Shown here one piece after another: positions 1-10,582 of a DNA stretch of 64,000 nucleotides; the first letter of the stretch is position 1; the number at the start of each line of letters is the position of its first letter. The position numbers were made by a program, and so were the translations under genes. The DNA lies in NCBI GenBank assembly GCA_018136815.1, contig CM030940.1, positions 2,277,915-2,341,914 on the forward strand, given 5' to 3'. Source of the stretch: Isochrysis galbana (Eukaryota; Haptophyta; Isochrysidales; Isochrysidaceae). The notes below the pieces were generated by a model. The model was not told the origin of the DNA. It ran no database searches and was given only the letters and a program-made list of their open reading frames with translations.

Positions 1-244
1 AATGGCGTGCAGAGCTTGGATACCTATCGTCTGCCCCCAGCCACCCGCCCTTTCGCCCCTCCCACTCCACTTCCCAACCCCACCTCCCACCCCACCCACC
101 GCACCCCGCTTTCGGAGCGGTCCCTTGGGCCTGCACCCTTCACCTATGGTATCCCCGCGCCCTGTGCTCCTGCTCCACCGGCGCCCCACGGCTCTTGAGG
201 CCGTTCTCCGCACGCCCATCTTTCGGCGGATCCGCCGCTTGCAG

Positions 245-1695
245 GCAAGCCTTAGAACACAACAAGCGCGTCGAGGAGACGGGCGAGGGCGAGAAGGTCG
301 AGGTGCGCGAGACGGATCTCTCTGTCAAGACAGCGAGGCAGCGGTACAGACTTTTCATGGACGGGACGATGGCAGCCAACGAGGCACTAAAACAGACGTT
401 CCCATTCAATTTGATAAACGCCGCAGGTGTGCGTAAATGCAGTTGCCTCTTGCCCGCTGCCCTCGCGTGCGCCCTTCCACATCACAGCTGCGCCATGACC
501 CACACCGTCGCCGTCCACCTCAATGGTCATTGCAAACGTCGAGCCCTGCCCTCTGCTACATTCGTGCTCCGCGCGGGGCAAAAGTCTCTCGGCAAGCCCG
601 GAAAGTAGCTGATCCGTCAAAAGGCGGAGCCAAGAGCGCGCACCTCGTGCGCGCTGGTGCACGCGGCGTGCCCCCTACCAACCACTGCGCCATTGTGCAC
701 GGTGCGTGAGCTAGCTCGCCCCCATCGAACCACCGATTACTCCAGGCACTATCGAGGAGGTTCGCCAAGTGGTGATGCAAGAGCTGTCGTACCAATCCTC
801 GCTCGAGCTGCAGGCCCGTCGACGCACCAAGCTACCCAGATTGCGGCCATGTTGCCACAATAGCAAAGCGGCGAAGTAGCTGCTTTACCTTGCACGCACT
901 CCTTCACCCGCCACCGAGTGTCCCAGCGTACACAATGGCTGTTCACTGCTCCACGTATCTTCCTCTCAGGAGGATACCTACAACGCGATAAAGCACATCC
1001 CCACCGCCGCCGACATTTCGAAACGGGCTCGTCAGAACCTCGTCTCTCGGCTGGATTCGTACCAGATGCGCCATCAGGTGTGCGGTCCGCCTCATCCTCG
1101 CGCGCTAGATAGGCTAGGGCGTCGGCGTGGGTGGCGCCCTCGTGTCTGGGTCGCATGACGCTGCCGAACGATCCCTCCATCCGCCGACGACCCTCCACTC
1201 ACCGCGCCGCGCTTGCAGCAAATCTTCGCCTCTGTGATTGCCATCATCGAGTCGGACCTCCTGCCGCCAGTTCTCCGCCACGCCCTCGTGGGCGAGGCGC
1301 GCATCGTCTGCCGTGAGCCGAGGCATGCAATATTTAGGGAGCCGCTCGCCCTTGATATGATGGTTGATATTATGTACGACCGGGGATTCTCTGTTTGTGC
1401 AGAAGGTAAGCACGCGTCTCGCCTAAAGCAGGAGCAGATGCATTCCGACGCATGCCGCAACGCCTGTGCGCACGCATGCCAACCTCACGCATAGCAAGCT
1501 GCCCTCCATACGCCCACCCTCGATGACGCGCCCGCAGACCGTGGGCACGGCGAATTCCACTTCAAGGTATATTTTGCACCCCCGGAGTTCCACAATGCGG
1601 CTGGAACCGCGGACCGAGGTTTCAGCGCCAAAAACGGCCTCGACGCTAAGGAACTCTTCTTGCCATCTAGCGGTGGCACCAGCGACAAGAGCTAA
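245..1695 (+). CDS. 3' exons of an unrecognised multi-exon gene
   Basis: Five coding blocks read in compatible phases: about 245-426, 746 onward (end unresolved, weak GT at 769), 970-1077, 1219-1405 and 1538-1695, closing with TAA at 1693-1695. Acceptors are CAG or CAG-like (243-244, 744-745, 968-969, 1217-1218, 1536-1537); donors are GT at 427, 1078 and 1406. The phase of each junction I could fix agrees, which is the main support. The protein has basic and acidic helical stretches. The last two long exons faintly resemble the second half of an RGS fold (a helix followed by a conserved hydrophobic segment around IFASVIAIIE), but I cannot name a family with confidence. The 5' end lies outside the window or is not recognisable. 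Confidence 0.5.
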
Positions 1696-2170
1696 CTCAT
1701 CTTGATGGGCCGAAGCGCCGATGCCTCGACATGAAGCGTCGCGGGAAAATATGCGAGCGACGGTCCATGATACATAGACGACTTTGACCACGCGTGGCCG
1801 CCCCAATTGCGGTCCACAAATGTAACACGAGCTGAATGCGAGCACCTTCCGAAACACCTTTATGAAGGCGTGAAGGCAGCCTAGGGCCGCATCCCCCCTT
1901 TTGCCCGGCACCGATCCCAATGCCACCTATGTGATGTGCTTCGAAATCTCCATGGGCAGGCCATTTGCTCCTACCCTCAACAACCCGCCCCCCTCCTCGC
2001 ACTACCCAGCCCCTCTTGTTGGATGAGATCGGCAAAAGGGAGTGGTACGTGCATACACTTGCTCGACCATAAATTTCGTGCCCGTCATCTATCCATTGTT
2101 TTCATGATTCATTGAACTTCATATCTTCTTGACGCGAGGTATTGTTTGCGAGTTGATGCGCCTCTCGGCT
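1696..2170. other. Intergenic
   Basis: Downstream flank of the preceding gene. No coding block, RNA gene or repeat is recognisable; the last 130 bp become AT-rich and contain the target of the retroposon that follows. Confidence 0.4.
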
Positions 2171-2187
2171 AATAATAGACGAATGAT
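2171..2187. repeat. Left target-site duplication (17 bp)
   Basis: AATAATAGACGAATGAT occurs here and identically at 3061-3077, bracketing the retroposon copy A. A 17-bp duplication is the length expected for target-primed (LINE/SINE type) insertion. Confidence 0.85.
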
Positions 2188-3060
2188 TTTTAAAATAATT
2201 AATGTTATATCCTAGCCAACCCCACTAGCTAATTGGACACAACTTTCCCGTCCCGGAATCCCGCCATGCCTGACGAGCCAGGTGTCCGAGTGCTACCGGG
2301 GGGAGGGGGCCCCGCCCCCTCCCCCCGATATTCGTCCTCCCCCCAGTGCATGCACCGACCCCGCGCACCCCAGCACGTCCTCTCCTCGAGTCCACGCTGG
2401 GGGAAAACCCCTTTCGGGTAAAAGCAACGCAGGGGGGGGGGGGGCACTCATGAATAGGAGCCCAGAAACGCTAATCTCTCCTCGCAAGAGCGAGTGGCCG
2501 CGGCGAGCCGCGGCCCTTCCCTCCTGGTTCTCGCGCCCCCATCTTCTCTTACCCAAACGGGGCGAGAAGACACGTAAACGCCGGAGGGGAGAGCTGCCAC
2601 TCCCCCCTCCCCTCCCTCTTCCCTTTTCCTCCTCTCTTCCCTGCGGCGGGGGCCCATGGCGCGCGCCTGCGGCCCCTCTTCAGGTCCCCAGGAGGCCAGC
2701 AGGGGCCTGGGAGCGCAGCTCAGGGGGCAGGTGAGGCTGGGGCATGACCTTGGCCCCTCCTGCCTCTCCATCGCTGGCTCTCGAGCCCCTGCCAGTCGAC
2801 TGGAGCTGGCTGGGGGGTCCTGATCAGGGGGGCCCAGGGGGAGGAGGGGCTGGTCAGAGGGATGGGCTGGCCACGACAGGCCGGGGCGGGCGAATCAGGC
2901 GTGCCTGTGGGGAGAGGGATGGGTCAGCATGGCAGTGTGCTCCTGGCAAGCCATCAGGCATGCCAGGAGAGTGGGTGGTTCCTCCCCCATGGCGGGGGAG
3001 GAGTGGAGAGAGGGGGGGGCTCGTGCCCCGCCATGGGTGAACCAAGTATAAACTTAGTTG
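2188..3060 (-). mobile_element. Retroposon family A, copy A (873 bp, flanked by TSD)
   Basis: Lies exactly between two 17-bp duplications. Read on the minus strand it starts with the family's conserved 5' end (CAACTAAGTTTATACTTG, complement of 3043-3060) and ends with a conserved 3' block (about 2190-2300) and a short A/T tail. Both ends recur in copy C (56162-58614) and, rearranged, in copy B (about 16917-17576); the 5' end alone recurs near 24618, 40846 and, diverged, 5713 and 54088. The middle differs between copies. No reverse transcriptase is encoded, so it would be non-autonomous. Short GC-rich reading frames inside look incidental. Confidence 0.75.
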
Positions 3061-3077
3061 AATAATAGACGAATGAT
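3061..3077. repeat. Right target-site duplication (17 bp)
   Basis: Second copy of AATAATAGACGAATGAT, directly after the 5' terminus of retroposon A. Confidence 0.85.
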
Positions 3078-3439
3078 ACGTCGAATCCCCCCGCCCCCAG
3101 GCGTAGGCGGTTATGTCCCGTTCCGCAACTTTCTTTTGCGGAACGGGACATTTTCAAAATATAAAATATCTTGGGACATTTGGGCCTTCCAGAGGGGGGG
3201 GAGGGCGGCAAAAGTGCGTGCGGGAAGGGGTGGTTGTGACTGCTTCTACTACGATTGTACCGGGCTTCTACCGGTAATACCGGTGTACACCATTGACCAT
3301 TGCGTACAAGCGGGAGGAACTAAATTTTTCCTTAGTTCACATGAGGGAGGCCTCATGCCCTCCCCGTCGGCAAGGAGAGCAAAGGATAGAGGCTCCCTTG
3401 GCAAGCCCTTGGGAGAAACCATAAGGCGGCTCTCCCCCC

Positions 3440-3670
3440 GACCGCAACAGTCGGTCTCTTCGAATCCTGCGAGACAAGATTGCCCCTCGTTTCCGTTATA
3501 TAGTACTCCCGTTCTAGAAGAGATCGCCGACGGATCGCCCTTTGATCGTTGCCCGTCGCCGTCTCATCGGAGTGTTTGGGTTTGATTTCAGTTGAGTTAC
3601 GTGAGAAAAGTCGTGGGACGAGAGTTGGAGTGTTTCCTGGGTGTATGAGTCCGTCATCCTGTCGTCAGTT
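3440..3670 (+). repeat. LTR-retroelement fragment
   Basis: Recurs with moderate divergence as the reverse complement of about 50000-50230 (shared GATTGCCCCTCGTTTCCGTT and GTGTTTGGGTTTGATTTCAG). It belongs to the same LTR family whose terminus is at 50547. No coding capacity. Confidence 0.55.
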
Positions 3671-3907
3671 ATTCATCCGTCGATCAGGCTGACGGATCGA
3701 GCATGACCACTGGCTCGATATGCGATGATTCGGGCAAGGGAAACGATCGGCGGGAGGCGCGGCGAAGGTGGCCGAGAGTGATGGAATGACGGGCTCCCCT
3801 TCGTCGCTAGGAGTCTCGACACTCGTAGCTACGAGGGAGCCGCTATCCAAACGATAGAAGAAGACGCTCCTCGGGAAGAAACGCGCAGGGACGGCGACAG
3901 GGGGGCC

Positions 3908-4237
3908 GTGCCCCGCGCGACCTCCGCCGCACGCCGATCTCGTGCTGCCTCCGTGCCCTGCGCGGCCTCCGCCGCACGTTCGTCCGATGCTGACAAGTGG
4001 TGGAAGAACCAAAACGCCTTGAGGATGTACCTCTTGGACAAGATCAAGAATCTGAAGAAGCACGGCTTGGGCAAGGCGGCGATGCACAAGGCCTCCGAAA
4101 TCTGGGAGGAGGCCGCCAAGCGCATCGATGCGAACGTGGCACCTCCTCAGCAGAGAAAGGCGGGAGGACGGGCTTGGGCGAGGGCGAGCGCGACGACGGA
4201 GCGGACATGGTTGGGCGGATCGGGATTGATAGGTTGA
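3908..4237 (+). pseudogene. Possible retroelement protein fragment
   Basis: A 109-residue frame with an alanine/arginine-rich start followed by a lysine-rich helical stretch containing DKWWKNQNALRMYLLDKIKN. It sits between LTR-type fragments, which suggests gag or another retroelement protein, but no zinc knuckle or other diagnostic motif is present. Its 3' part overlaps sequence repeated near 49800. It may not be a protein at all. Confidence 0.2.
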
Positions 4238-4539
4238 GGCTGAGGGAGTGGGGAGGTTTGGTATTGAGGTAGTGTTGAGAACGAGGGACGAGAACGGGAA
4301 CGAGAACGAGAACGAGAGCGACGAACGAAGAACGACAGACGACAGACGGATAGAGTCCGATGGACCGACAAGATGACACCACACTCACGTCAACACTCTC
4401 CACACTTAATTATCCTTATCACGGAACGCACAGGAACCTGCTGACAGACCGAACAAGGAAGGAAGAGAATGCCGACAAGAGAGCGACGGGGCGACGGACG
4501 ATCCGACGGGGGCGACAGTTACGCACAGGAATAAGGAAG

Positions 4540-4896
4540 GAATCTTTCGAAAACCCTTAAGTGAGTCGATGAAGACCGAAGTAAAATAGCGCCACGATAT
4601 AATCCAACGGCCAACACCTAATACCTAAGGGGGAATCAGGGTCACACAAGGGGGCGGTTCCTTGCACCGGCGATACCTGAACGCGCGACTTAGCCTAAAA
4701 ACGCTAGGAGCACACAAGGAGGTAAGCCAGGTGAGGGCAAGCAGGCGACAAGGGAGGCGACAAAGGAGGCGAGGGCAAAGAGGGCGAATGGGCGAATGTA
4801 GGATCTTGCGACGGTGACTAGTGACTAGCCTGCAAGGAGGGGACATAGAAACGCAAACAACTTCTAAAAGAAAAAGGTCGATCGCGGTTGCGACAC
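4540..4896 (-). repeat. LTR of the 43.0-43.4 kb family (minus orientation)
   Basis: About 330 bp close to 43013-43379. Read on the minus strand it begins TGTCGCA followed by ACCGCGATCGACC, matching the terminus shared by several LTRs in this window. The distal end is diverged, so the boundary is approximate. Confidence 0.55.
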
Positions 4897-5110
4897 AGGC
4901 TCTCGTCGTCTCGGTCGTCTACCACTCATACCCTACAACCTCACCTCTCCTCGCCAGTCCCTGCAATCACAGCCCACCCCTCGCTCGCCCTCGCCTCTCG
5001 CCGCTCGCTCAATGTGGCTTTCGCCGCCGTCATCACCCTCGCCCAAGCTGGCCTTTCTATACCTTCCTCTGCTGACGAGCTTCAGCCCGTCAGCATCTCC
5101 AAAGTCGTTT
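4897..5110 (+). repeat. Dispersed repeat, inverted copy at about 49750-49980
   Basis: The stretch from the ACCACTCATACCCTACAACC region to AGCCCGTCAGC is matched in reverse complement at 49790-49980, with the same order of blocks. Probably internal or leader sequence of the LTR family around 50 kb. An open frame runs through it but its composition and repetition argue against a host gene. Confidence 0.5.
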
Positions 5111-5339
5111 CCTCCGCCGCGCCTGCCGCCGGTGTGGCTCCTTCCTCATTGCCCTCAGACCTCAGACCCAATGGGTCATCCCAATTTGTCACCAATGCGC
5201 CAATGGGTCATCCCAATTGGTCAGGCTCGCGCGCACGTGCCTGGGGGAAGTCGTCGGCGCGCGGGCGCTTCGGCGACAGTGGTGTGTCCATGAGTAAGAG
5301 TAGATCGTCCACATCGACGGGGCGGGCGTGAGCGGAGGG

Positions 5340-5560
5340 GAGGGGAGCGGCGCACGCTCCATGACCCTATCGTTTTAACGATAGTTGCCCGGTAGGCATA
5401 GGAGGAAGGGGGGAACAAATCACCGGGGGGGGGGGGGGCACCGTACCGTACCTAAGCCCTTTACCCCTACCCCCCTAATAGTGCACGGGGACCGGGGGAG
5501 TCGCCTGAAGGCGGGGGGGGAAAGGGCCGGGGGAGTGGGGTGTAGAACGCTTGCTGCGTG
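5340..5560 (-). repeat. Dispersed repeat fragments, including family E
   Basis: 5343-5396 resembles 54133-54188 (both contain GGGAGCGGCGC-CGCTCCATGA and a short inverted repeat). 5405-5545 is the reverse complement of about 16705-16850, just outside the 3' LTR there. G-runs up to 12 nt. No gene. Confidence 0.5.
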
Positions 5561-5756
5561 AAAGTAGTGGGTCTAGAGCCGCATATGATATGGCATATGC
5601 GGTAAGAATATTACAAGGCTTAAATCGTCAACTATAACTATTTTCAATAGATCTTTAGCACTTTTGCGACTAGGAGAGGAGAGCGTCGGCGCGCTCCATC
5701 GCCATCGCGGCTAAGTACAAACTTAGTTTAAATAGAAGCTAGCGTCTGACAATCCA

Positions 5757-5817
5757 CGGTGCTCCCTGCCTCCCCACAACCGATCGCGGTGCTCCCTGCC
5801 TCCCCACAACCGATCGC
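5757..5817. repeat. Tandem duplication of about 30 bp
   Basis: The unit containing GGTGCTCCCTGCCTCCCCAC followed by AACCGATCGC is present twice head to tail. The surrounding 5560-6029 holds no recognisable gene. Confidence 0.7.
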
Positions 5818-6029
5818 AGTCACGAAAAGCCCCGATGAATAGAGCGCGATCATCTGAGCCCATGTGGTAGTAAAATCAATGGTTTGCCGAAGGTGAAGAG
5901 AATGTACTACAGTACTGCTATCTACTTTGACCATTTGTATAGCCGGTTGTTGTCATGTGCTACATCCTGAGCGTCTCGATTGCACAAGATTGATAGTATT
6001 TAAGGCCGCCGGGTGCACCGTAGATGACG

Positions 6030-7553
6030 TCATTCATATTTCGGCCGCGCAAGAAAAGCAGACCGCTGGACAAAAGGTTGAGCAGGAGGGGGAAAGGGAG
6101 ACATGCCGCTTGACTGTGCAACTGGTGGCACCACCGCACGAAGAATGCGTGAAGCAAAGGCATGAGAGTGAGGCGGTGGCGGCATCAACCCAAGCGCAGC
6201 GCCAGATGGCAAGCGTGAGTACCGGCCATACGCAGGCTGCGCAGCGATCCGCGTGATTTGTGAGGCTGCGAAGGGATGTGCAGGTGGAAACGCATGTGCT
6301 GCCCATGGCGCTGCAGCCGCAGCACGCATTGCCGGTACCGACGGAGCAGGATAGCTGACATCTTGCATGTGAAGCTCAAGCGGCGACGAGGCGTAGGCCC
6401 GCGCGATGGGCGAGTGCGCGCACGCGGTTGAGTCTACCGCCGTCGTAGGGACACGAGCGACGATACCCGTGAGGGGCGATGCACGGTCAGTGTGCGCAAG
6501 TTGTGATGGCGATGGCGCGCCAACCGACTTGTCCACGGCAGTAATGAATGAGGAGCCCACGGACCGAAGCAGTGCTATAAACGATTCACACTGCTCACGC
6601 CCGCCGCCGCGCGCGCGCTCGGTCAGACAGACGGCATGCGCCTGCTTCAGGTTGAGAGCCGTCGATGGCAGAATACCTTGCTTGGTTGCACTGTTGAAGA
6701 GCTCATATGGAGGTAGCCATCTCGTGCTTAGCGTCGTCTCCGGAATCAACGCGATCAGCTCGCGCCATGTGTCGCGTGCTTTGAGAAGTTCGGAATGCTG
6801 CGCCGTCTCTTTCTGGACGGCGTTTTCGGGATGCGATGCCGATGAGAAAGCAAGCGCAGGCGACAGCGGCTGCACGGCTAGTGAAGGAGTTGGACTTGTC
6901 ATCACACTTGGCGACGTTGGCATAAATACTTGATGCGGCAATACGGCACACAGCGAGGCGCCGGCAGTTTGCTTCGCGAAAACGTCAAAAGCTGATGATG
7001 GAGCACCACCAAGTTGGTAGTTGAAAGGGGAGGGGCGCAGCCAATCGGAGTGGAGTGGCATCGAGCCTGTAGGAATGGCCGCTCGAGCTCCCTTGACGGC
7101 TCGACAATCCATCCGCCCATCCTCGCATGGGCGCTTTTGTGCATACCCGCCCGGCTCCGTTGCGACATTGTAAGCGCCCATGAGCCCTGATGTCGCATCA
7201 AACGATCTGGGCACCTCGGCGTAGATTGGTCGGGGCTTCAAGATGCGTGGTCTTGATCGGAAAGACTCGCCGCTTGTGGACGTGGGCACGCTCTGGGAGT
7301 CGCTACAATTGAAGGTGCCTAGGACCATCGCGGCAAACATCTCACCCGATGTTGCATGCATCCTTCTTGCGACTGCCACGCAGGATTGTTCAGGTGGAGC
7401 CGAGGAGGCACTTGGGGCAGCAGACAACCATGTATTCTCATGAATCGGCGGTTCGAGTTGCGCAGACCCTCCAACTGGTGGCTTGCTGGGCAGGAAGTGC
7501 TCGACGTGCATGCGCCTCACCTTGTCGGCCTCGGCGCCGGTGGAATGAGCCAT
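6030..7553 (-). CDS. Unrecognised 507-residue protein
   Basis: A single long open frame on the minus strand. I place the start at the ATG complementary to 7551-7553, because upstream the same frame runs into proline and simple-repeat sequence; the frame stays open to 7973, so a longer start or an upstream exon is possible. The product is rich in Ala, Ser and Pro with no membrane segment. Two parts look conserved rather than low-complexity: an N-terminal stretch with KVRRMHVEHFLPSKPP and a central stretch with RDTWRELIALIPETTLSTRW and YELFNSATKQGI. I recognise no domain and assign no function. The length of the open frame in GC-rich DNA is supportive but not decisive. Confidence 0.5.
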   Translation of the reverse strand: MAHSTGAEADKVRRMHVEHFLPSKPPVGGSAQLEPPIHENTWLSAAPSASSAPPEQSCVAVARRMHATSGEMFAAMVLGTFNCSDSQSVPTSTSGESFRSRPRILKPRPIYAEVPRSFDATSGLMGAYNVATEPGGYAQKRPCEDGRMDCRAVKGARAAIPTGSMPLHSDWLRPSPFNYQLGGAPSSAFDVFAKQTAGASLCAVLPHQVFMPTSPSVMTSPTPSLAVQPLSPALAFSSASHPENAVQKETAQHSELLKARDTWRELIALIPETTLSTRWLPPYELFNSATKQGILPSTALNLKQAHAVCLTERARGGGREQCESFIALLRSVGSSFITAVDKSVGAPSPSQLAHTDRASPLTGIVARVPTTAVDSTACAHSPIARAYASSPLELHMQDVSYPAPSVPAMRAAAAAPWAAHAFPPAHPFAASQITRIAAQPAYGRYSRLPSGAALGLMPPPPHSHAFASRILRAVVPPVAQSSGMSPFPPPAQPFVQRSAFLARPKYE

Positions 7554-8150
7554 GGCCGTCTTGCCGGTCCAAGCCAGGCTGTGGAAGCTTGCGAGGAGGG
7601 GCTTGGGCTTGGGCTTCTCGGTCTTCGTTGAGGGGACAGGAGGAGGGAGAGAGGGGGTGGGGTGGGGGTGGGGGTGGTCACGGTGGGCACAACATTTTGG
7701 GGGGGAAGGGGACGCACCCTCTCCGCAGGAGGGAGGGGGACCTGCGCGTGGGGGGTGGCGGCGGGAAGGGGGCGGGGGGGGTGCCCATAGAATCTTCCAG
7801 CAGCTTGAAACGGCCGGCGAGGTCTGATCTCGGTGGTCGTCTCCTATGATCTCGCCGTGCCTTCCACCGTGATGTGGGAGGGGATTCGTGATGGCGCGGA
7901 GAGGCGCCGAGAGGACATGGGACTGCTGGCACCAGGGTAGTCTCCAAGAAGCTTCTCGCCGCGTACCTCCCATGCGGGGAGATTGTATAAATCCTCAACG
8001 TGGCTATCGCCACCTCGTGCAATCTCGGAGATTCTCGCCTGTAGCCCATCCGGGCCTTCAAGGCGACCTCCCCTTCCCCCTCCGCCCTACCTACCTAACC
8101 CGTTCGGGGGGGGGGGGGGGGCGCCTCTTTTAATTAATTAGTGACCTTCC
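7554..8150. other. GC-rich flank with simple sequence
   Basis: Contains (GTGGGGGTG)-like runs near 7655-7680 and G-rich stretches to 7790, possibly the 5' UTR and promoter of the minus-strand gene below. C/G homopolymers at 8106-8120. No gene seen. Confidence 0.35.
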
Positions 8151-8319
8151 AGATCCTCTCCCCCCCACCTGGAAAGACCTGGGCTGCCACTCTGTCGCAT
8201 ATCACGCCGGCGTAAGCCCTAACTACTCTACCCACTTGGCGGCGCTCCATCATTGATGTGTGATGGTGGCATCCCGGTCTTCCCAGGTGGGAGGGTCTAC
8301 TCTAGAAGGTCACCATTTC

Positions 8320-9066
8320 AAATACAGTGTGCAGGAGATCGGGCCCCGATCTTTAGCTATCGGGGGGAAATTTTCTCCCGATCGCCTACAGCCCCCCCCC
8401 CCCCCCCCCCCCATAGCTATCGGGGGACCGCGAAAATCCCTCGGGGGATTTTTTCCATGCCCCAGGGAGCTATCGCTCGTCGTCATGCGCGAAGAAATAC
8501 GGGAAGAGAGCGCAAAACTACGCAAACGAAGGGTTCGAACTATCGTTAAAGTGAAACTCGTCGTCCGCTGAAGCCAACGCGGCGGGTCGAGGAGAGATCC
8601 AAACTCGCGCGGGGGAAGAAGGCGATGTGCGGAGAGACCTAGACAAGCGACGAGCAAGGGGCGACGAAACAAGACGCGAGACGCGAGGCGCGTGCCATTC
8701 GTTCTTCCTTTCTTTCACCGAAACCGCGACGAAAATAACATTAAACGTCGGTACCCCCTCCGCGAGAATCGCGAAGAAGAACGGACGAGATGGAGGCAAT
8801 CGTCGAGGGAATCACCAAAGGAATCGCAGCGAGGGGGGGGGACAGAGGGGGGGGGGGGGGGACGAACGACCCCGGTTATCAATAGGGGTAGGCCAAAATA
8901 TCCACAATTTTTCACCCAAATATCCATTGGAAATATCTCACTGGAGCCCACGGAGAATCCGAATCGGCACGCCTTGCGTGACCACGACGAACATAGAAGA
9001 CGATATATAATGAAAAAGGAGCGCGCTCATGCCGAAATATTCACGCCGAGAGGCCTGAATACAACA
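8320..9066 (-). repeat. Probable LTR debris ending at a polypurine tract
   Basis: On the minus strand, 9067-9110 reads CGACATCGGGAGACGTCTCG then GAGTCGGGGGG, nearly the same as the 3' internal end and polypurine tract of the gypsy element at 15345-15382. The sequence after it (from 9065 downward, starting TGTTGTATTC) should therefore be an LTR. Its other end was not located. Contains a 20-nt C run near 8393-8412 and two diverged copies of TAGCTATCGGGGG. Confidence 0.45.
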
Positions 9067-9110
9067 CCCCCCGACTCAAATCGAGACGTCTCCCGATGTC
9101 GAGCCCGAAG
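9067..9110 (-). promoter_or_regulatory. Polypurine tract and 3' internal end of an LTR element
   Basis: Complement contains GAGTCGGGGGG immediately before a TG-starting LTR, as at 15372-15382 and 62192-62202. Function (plus-strand primer in reverse transcription) is known for the class; assignment here is by similarity. Confidence 0.55.
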
Positions 9111-9308
9111 ACAGAAGACTACGTCAAGGCGTATGCGGAGACTGAAGAAACTGAGGAAGGATGTAACCCATGGATCCATTTGTTGAGCACAAAATCGGCA
9201 GCTTAGCGCGGCGGCTTCCGATTCTGTACGTCACATCCTGCCACTTTCTCCCTTTTACAGGAGTTCTGCTCGGCGCCGCGGCCGCGCAATGGCTGGCCCG
9301 GGTGAGCC

Positions 9309-9830
9309 ATGCCCGGTGCCCCTTCTCCCTGCTGGCCTGCGCTCGTCCGTGGCGCGCATCTCACCGCCCGCCTCCCTCCTCACACAGGCAAACGCCACTG
9401 CACGCGCCAACGCGGGGCGCTCGCGGAGGGTGACAGCCTCATCCCCCAGGATGAGGATGTCGTTCGCCCTCCGCAGCGACGCGAGGGCGCGGTCGCAGTC
9501 GAGGCGGTGCAGAACGAGGAGGCGTGGGGCGACGATAGCGACGAGGATGGCGAGGAAGACGAGCACCTGAACATCACCACGCGCCGCGCCAACGCCATCG
9601 TGGAGTCCGACCAAGAGAGCGACGGCGACACCGGCGTCCCGGCCATCGACCTGACCGAGAAGGCGACGATGAGAGTCGGCGCAATGATGGCCGTCGGCGT
9701 CGGACGCGTGCGCGTGATCGCTAGTTGCGAGTTTTTTGTGTGTGTTCCTCAAGGGAAACGTGAAACGTGCTGCGGACGTACTTGCGGCACCACAAATTGC
9801 CACAAGTTTGACGACAAGTTTGGGCAGTGA
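9309..9830 (+). CDS. Possible acidic hypothetical protein (weak)
   Basis: Open frame of 173 residues. Its middle is strongly acidic (EEAWGDDSDEDGEEDEHL) and continues into RRANAIVESDQESDGDTG, which looks like real nuclear-protein sequence. The ends look noncoding. A CAG acceptor candidate lies at 9258-9260. Could be a degraded exon. Not recognised. Confidence 0.25.
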   Translation: MPGAPSPCWPALVRGAHLTARLPPHTGKRHCTRQRGALAEGDSLIPQDEDVVRPPQRREGAVAVEAVQNEEAWGDDSDEDGEEDEHLNITTRRANAIVESDQESDGDTGVPAIDLTEKATMRVGAMMAVGVGRVRVIASCEFFVCVPQGKRETCCGRTCGTTNCHKFDDKFGQ

Positions 9831-10457
9831 GCTACAAGAATCACGCAAGTTTGGCCGACAAGTTTGGGCGAATTCGGCTAAAAGTTTTTACCCACCCCTA
9901 GAGACGTTGGAGCATGCATTGCTCGCAGCTGCCAACGCTCCCTGATCGCTGCGCGCGCGTGTGGGTAGCTTCATAGCTTCCTTGTGTGGATTGTAGTGCG
10001 TGCGTGCGGGCACGGTGCATGCCTTCTCCGTGCGTGCGTGGTGCCTGTTGTCGCGGAGCGAGAAGCGTGGGGGTGGGGGTCAAGGTTGAAGGTTGAAGAA
10101 GGTTGTGGAGGCGTCTGTGGTGTGCACTACCTACATCTAAAGCAATCACTTCAACAAGAATGTATGTCTCATGTATGTGTATAGGTATATGTGTATTGGC
10201 AGTAGGAGGCGAGCGTAGCGAGCCGCGGCGTGGGCGCGGACCGGGCGGCACCGCCTATGATTAACCACGTCGTAGTAGGTGTAGGTACCTTGGTCGCCCT
10301 TGGTAGGTTGGTAGCAGCCTTGGTAGCCATATTTGCTACCTAGGTAGATAGTGGTAGTGGCTGAGCTCTACCTAGGTAGATAGTGGTGGGCCTTTTGGGG
10401 GGGTGGTACCTTGGTATATTGGTACCAGGCTACCTAGTTCACACCCTTATCCGCTAA
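9831..10457. other. Intergenic with short duplications
   Basis: 10320-10400 has two copies of CTACCTAGGTAGATAGTGGT. 9800-9890 has repeated AAGTTTG(G) motifs resembling subterminal motifs of the hAT-like elements at 27.8-29.7 kb. No gene. Confidence 0.4.
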
Positions 10458-10582
10458 TGAGGGAACTGGGAAAGGGGGAGGGGGTTGTTAGGGGTTAAGG
10501 TTGGATAGTAGGGAGGTACACTAGCACACTGCCTCACACCGCACACTTAGCGGGGAATTTTAAGAAGATTTTTTTTTCTCCT
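10458..10582 (+). repeat. Repeat family S, copy 1
   Basis: About 125 bp from GAGGGAACTGGG to AAGAAGATTTTTTT, matched at 34858-34980 and 57911-58033. All copies share the block GGTTGTTAGGGGTTAAG and end in a T-run. Identity is roughly 90%. Confidence 0.7.

Noticed and set aside
10480-10510. Telomere-like TTAGGGGTTAAGG
   Set aside because: Single occurrence per copy of a dispersed 120-bp repeat, not a tandem telomeric array.
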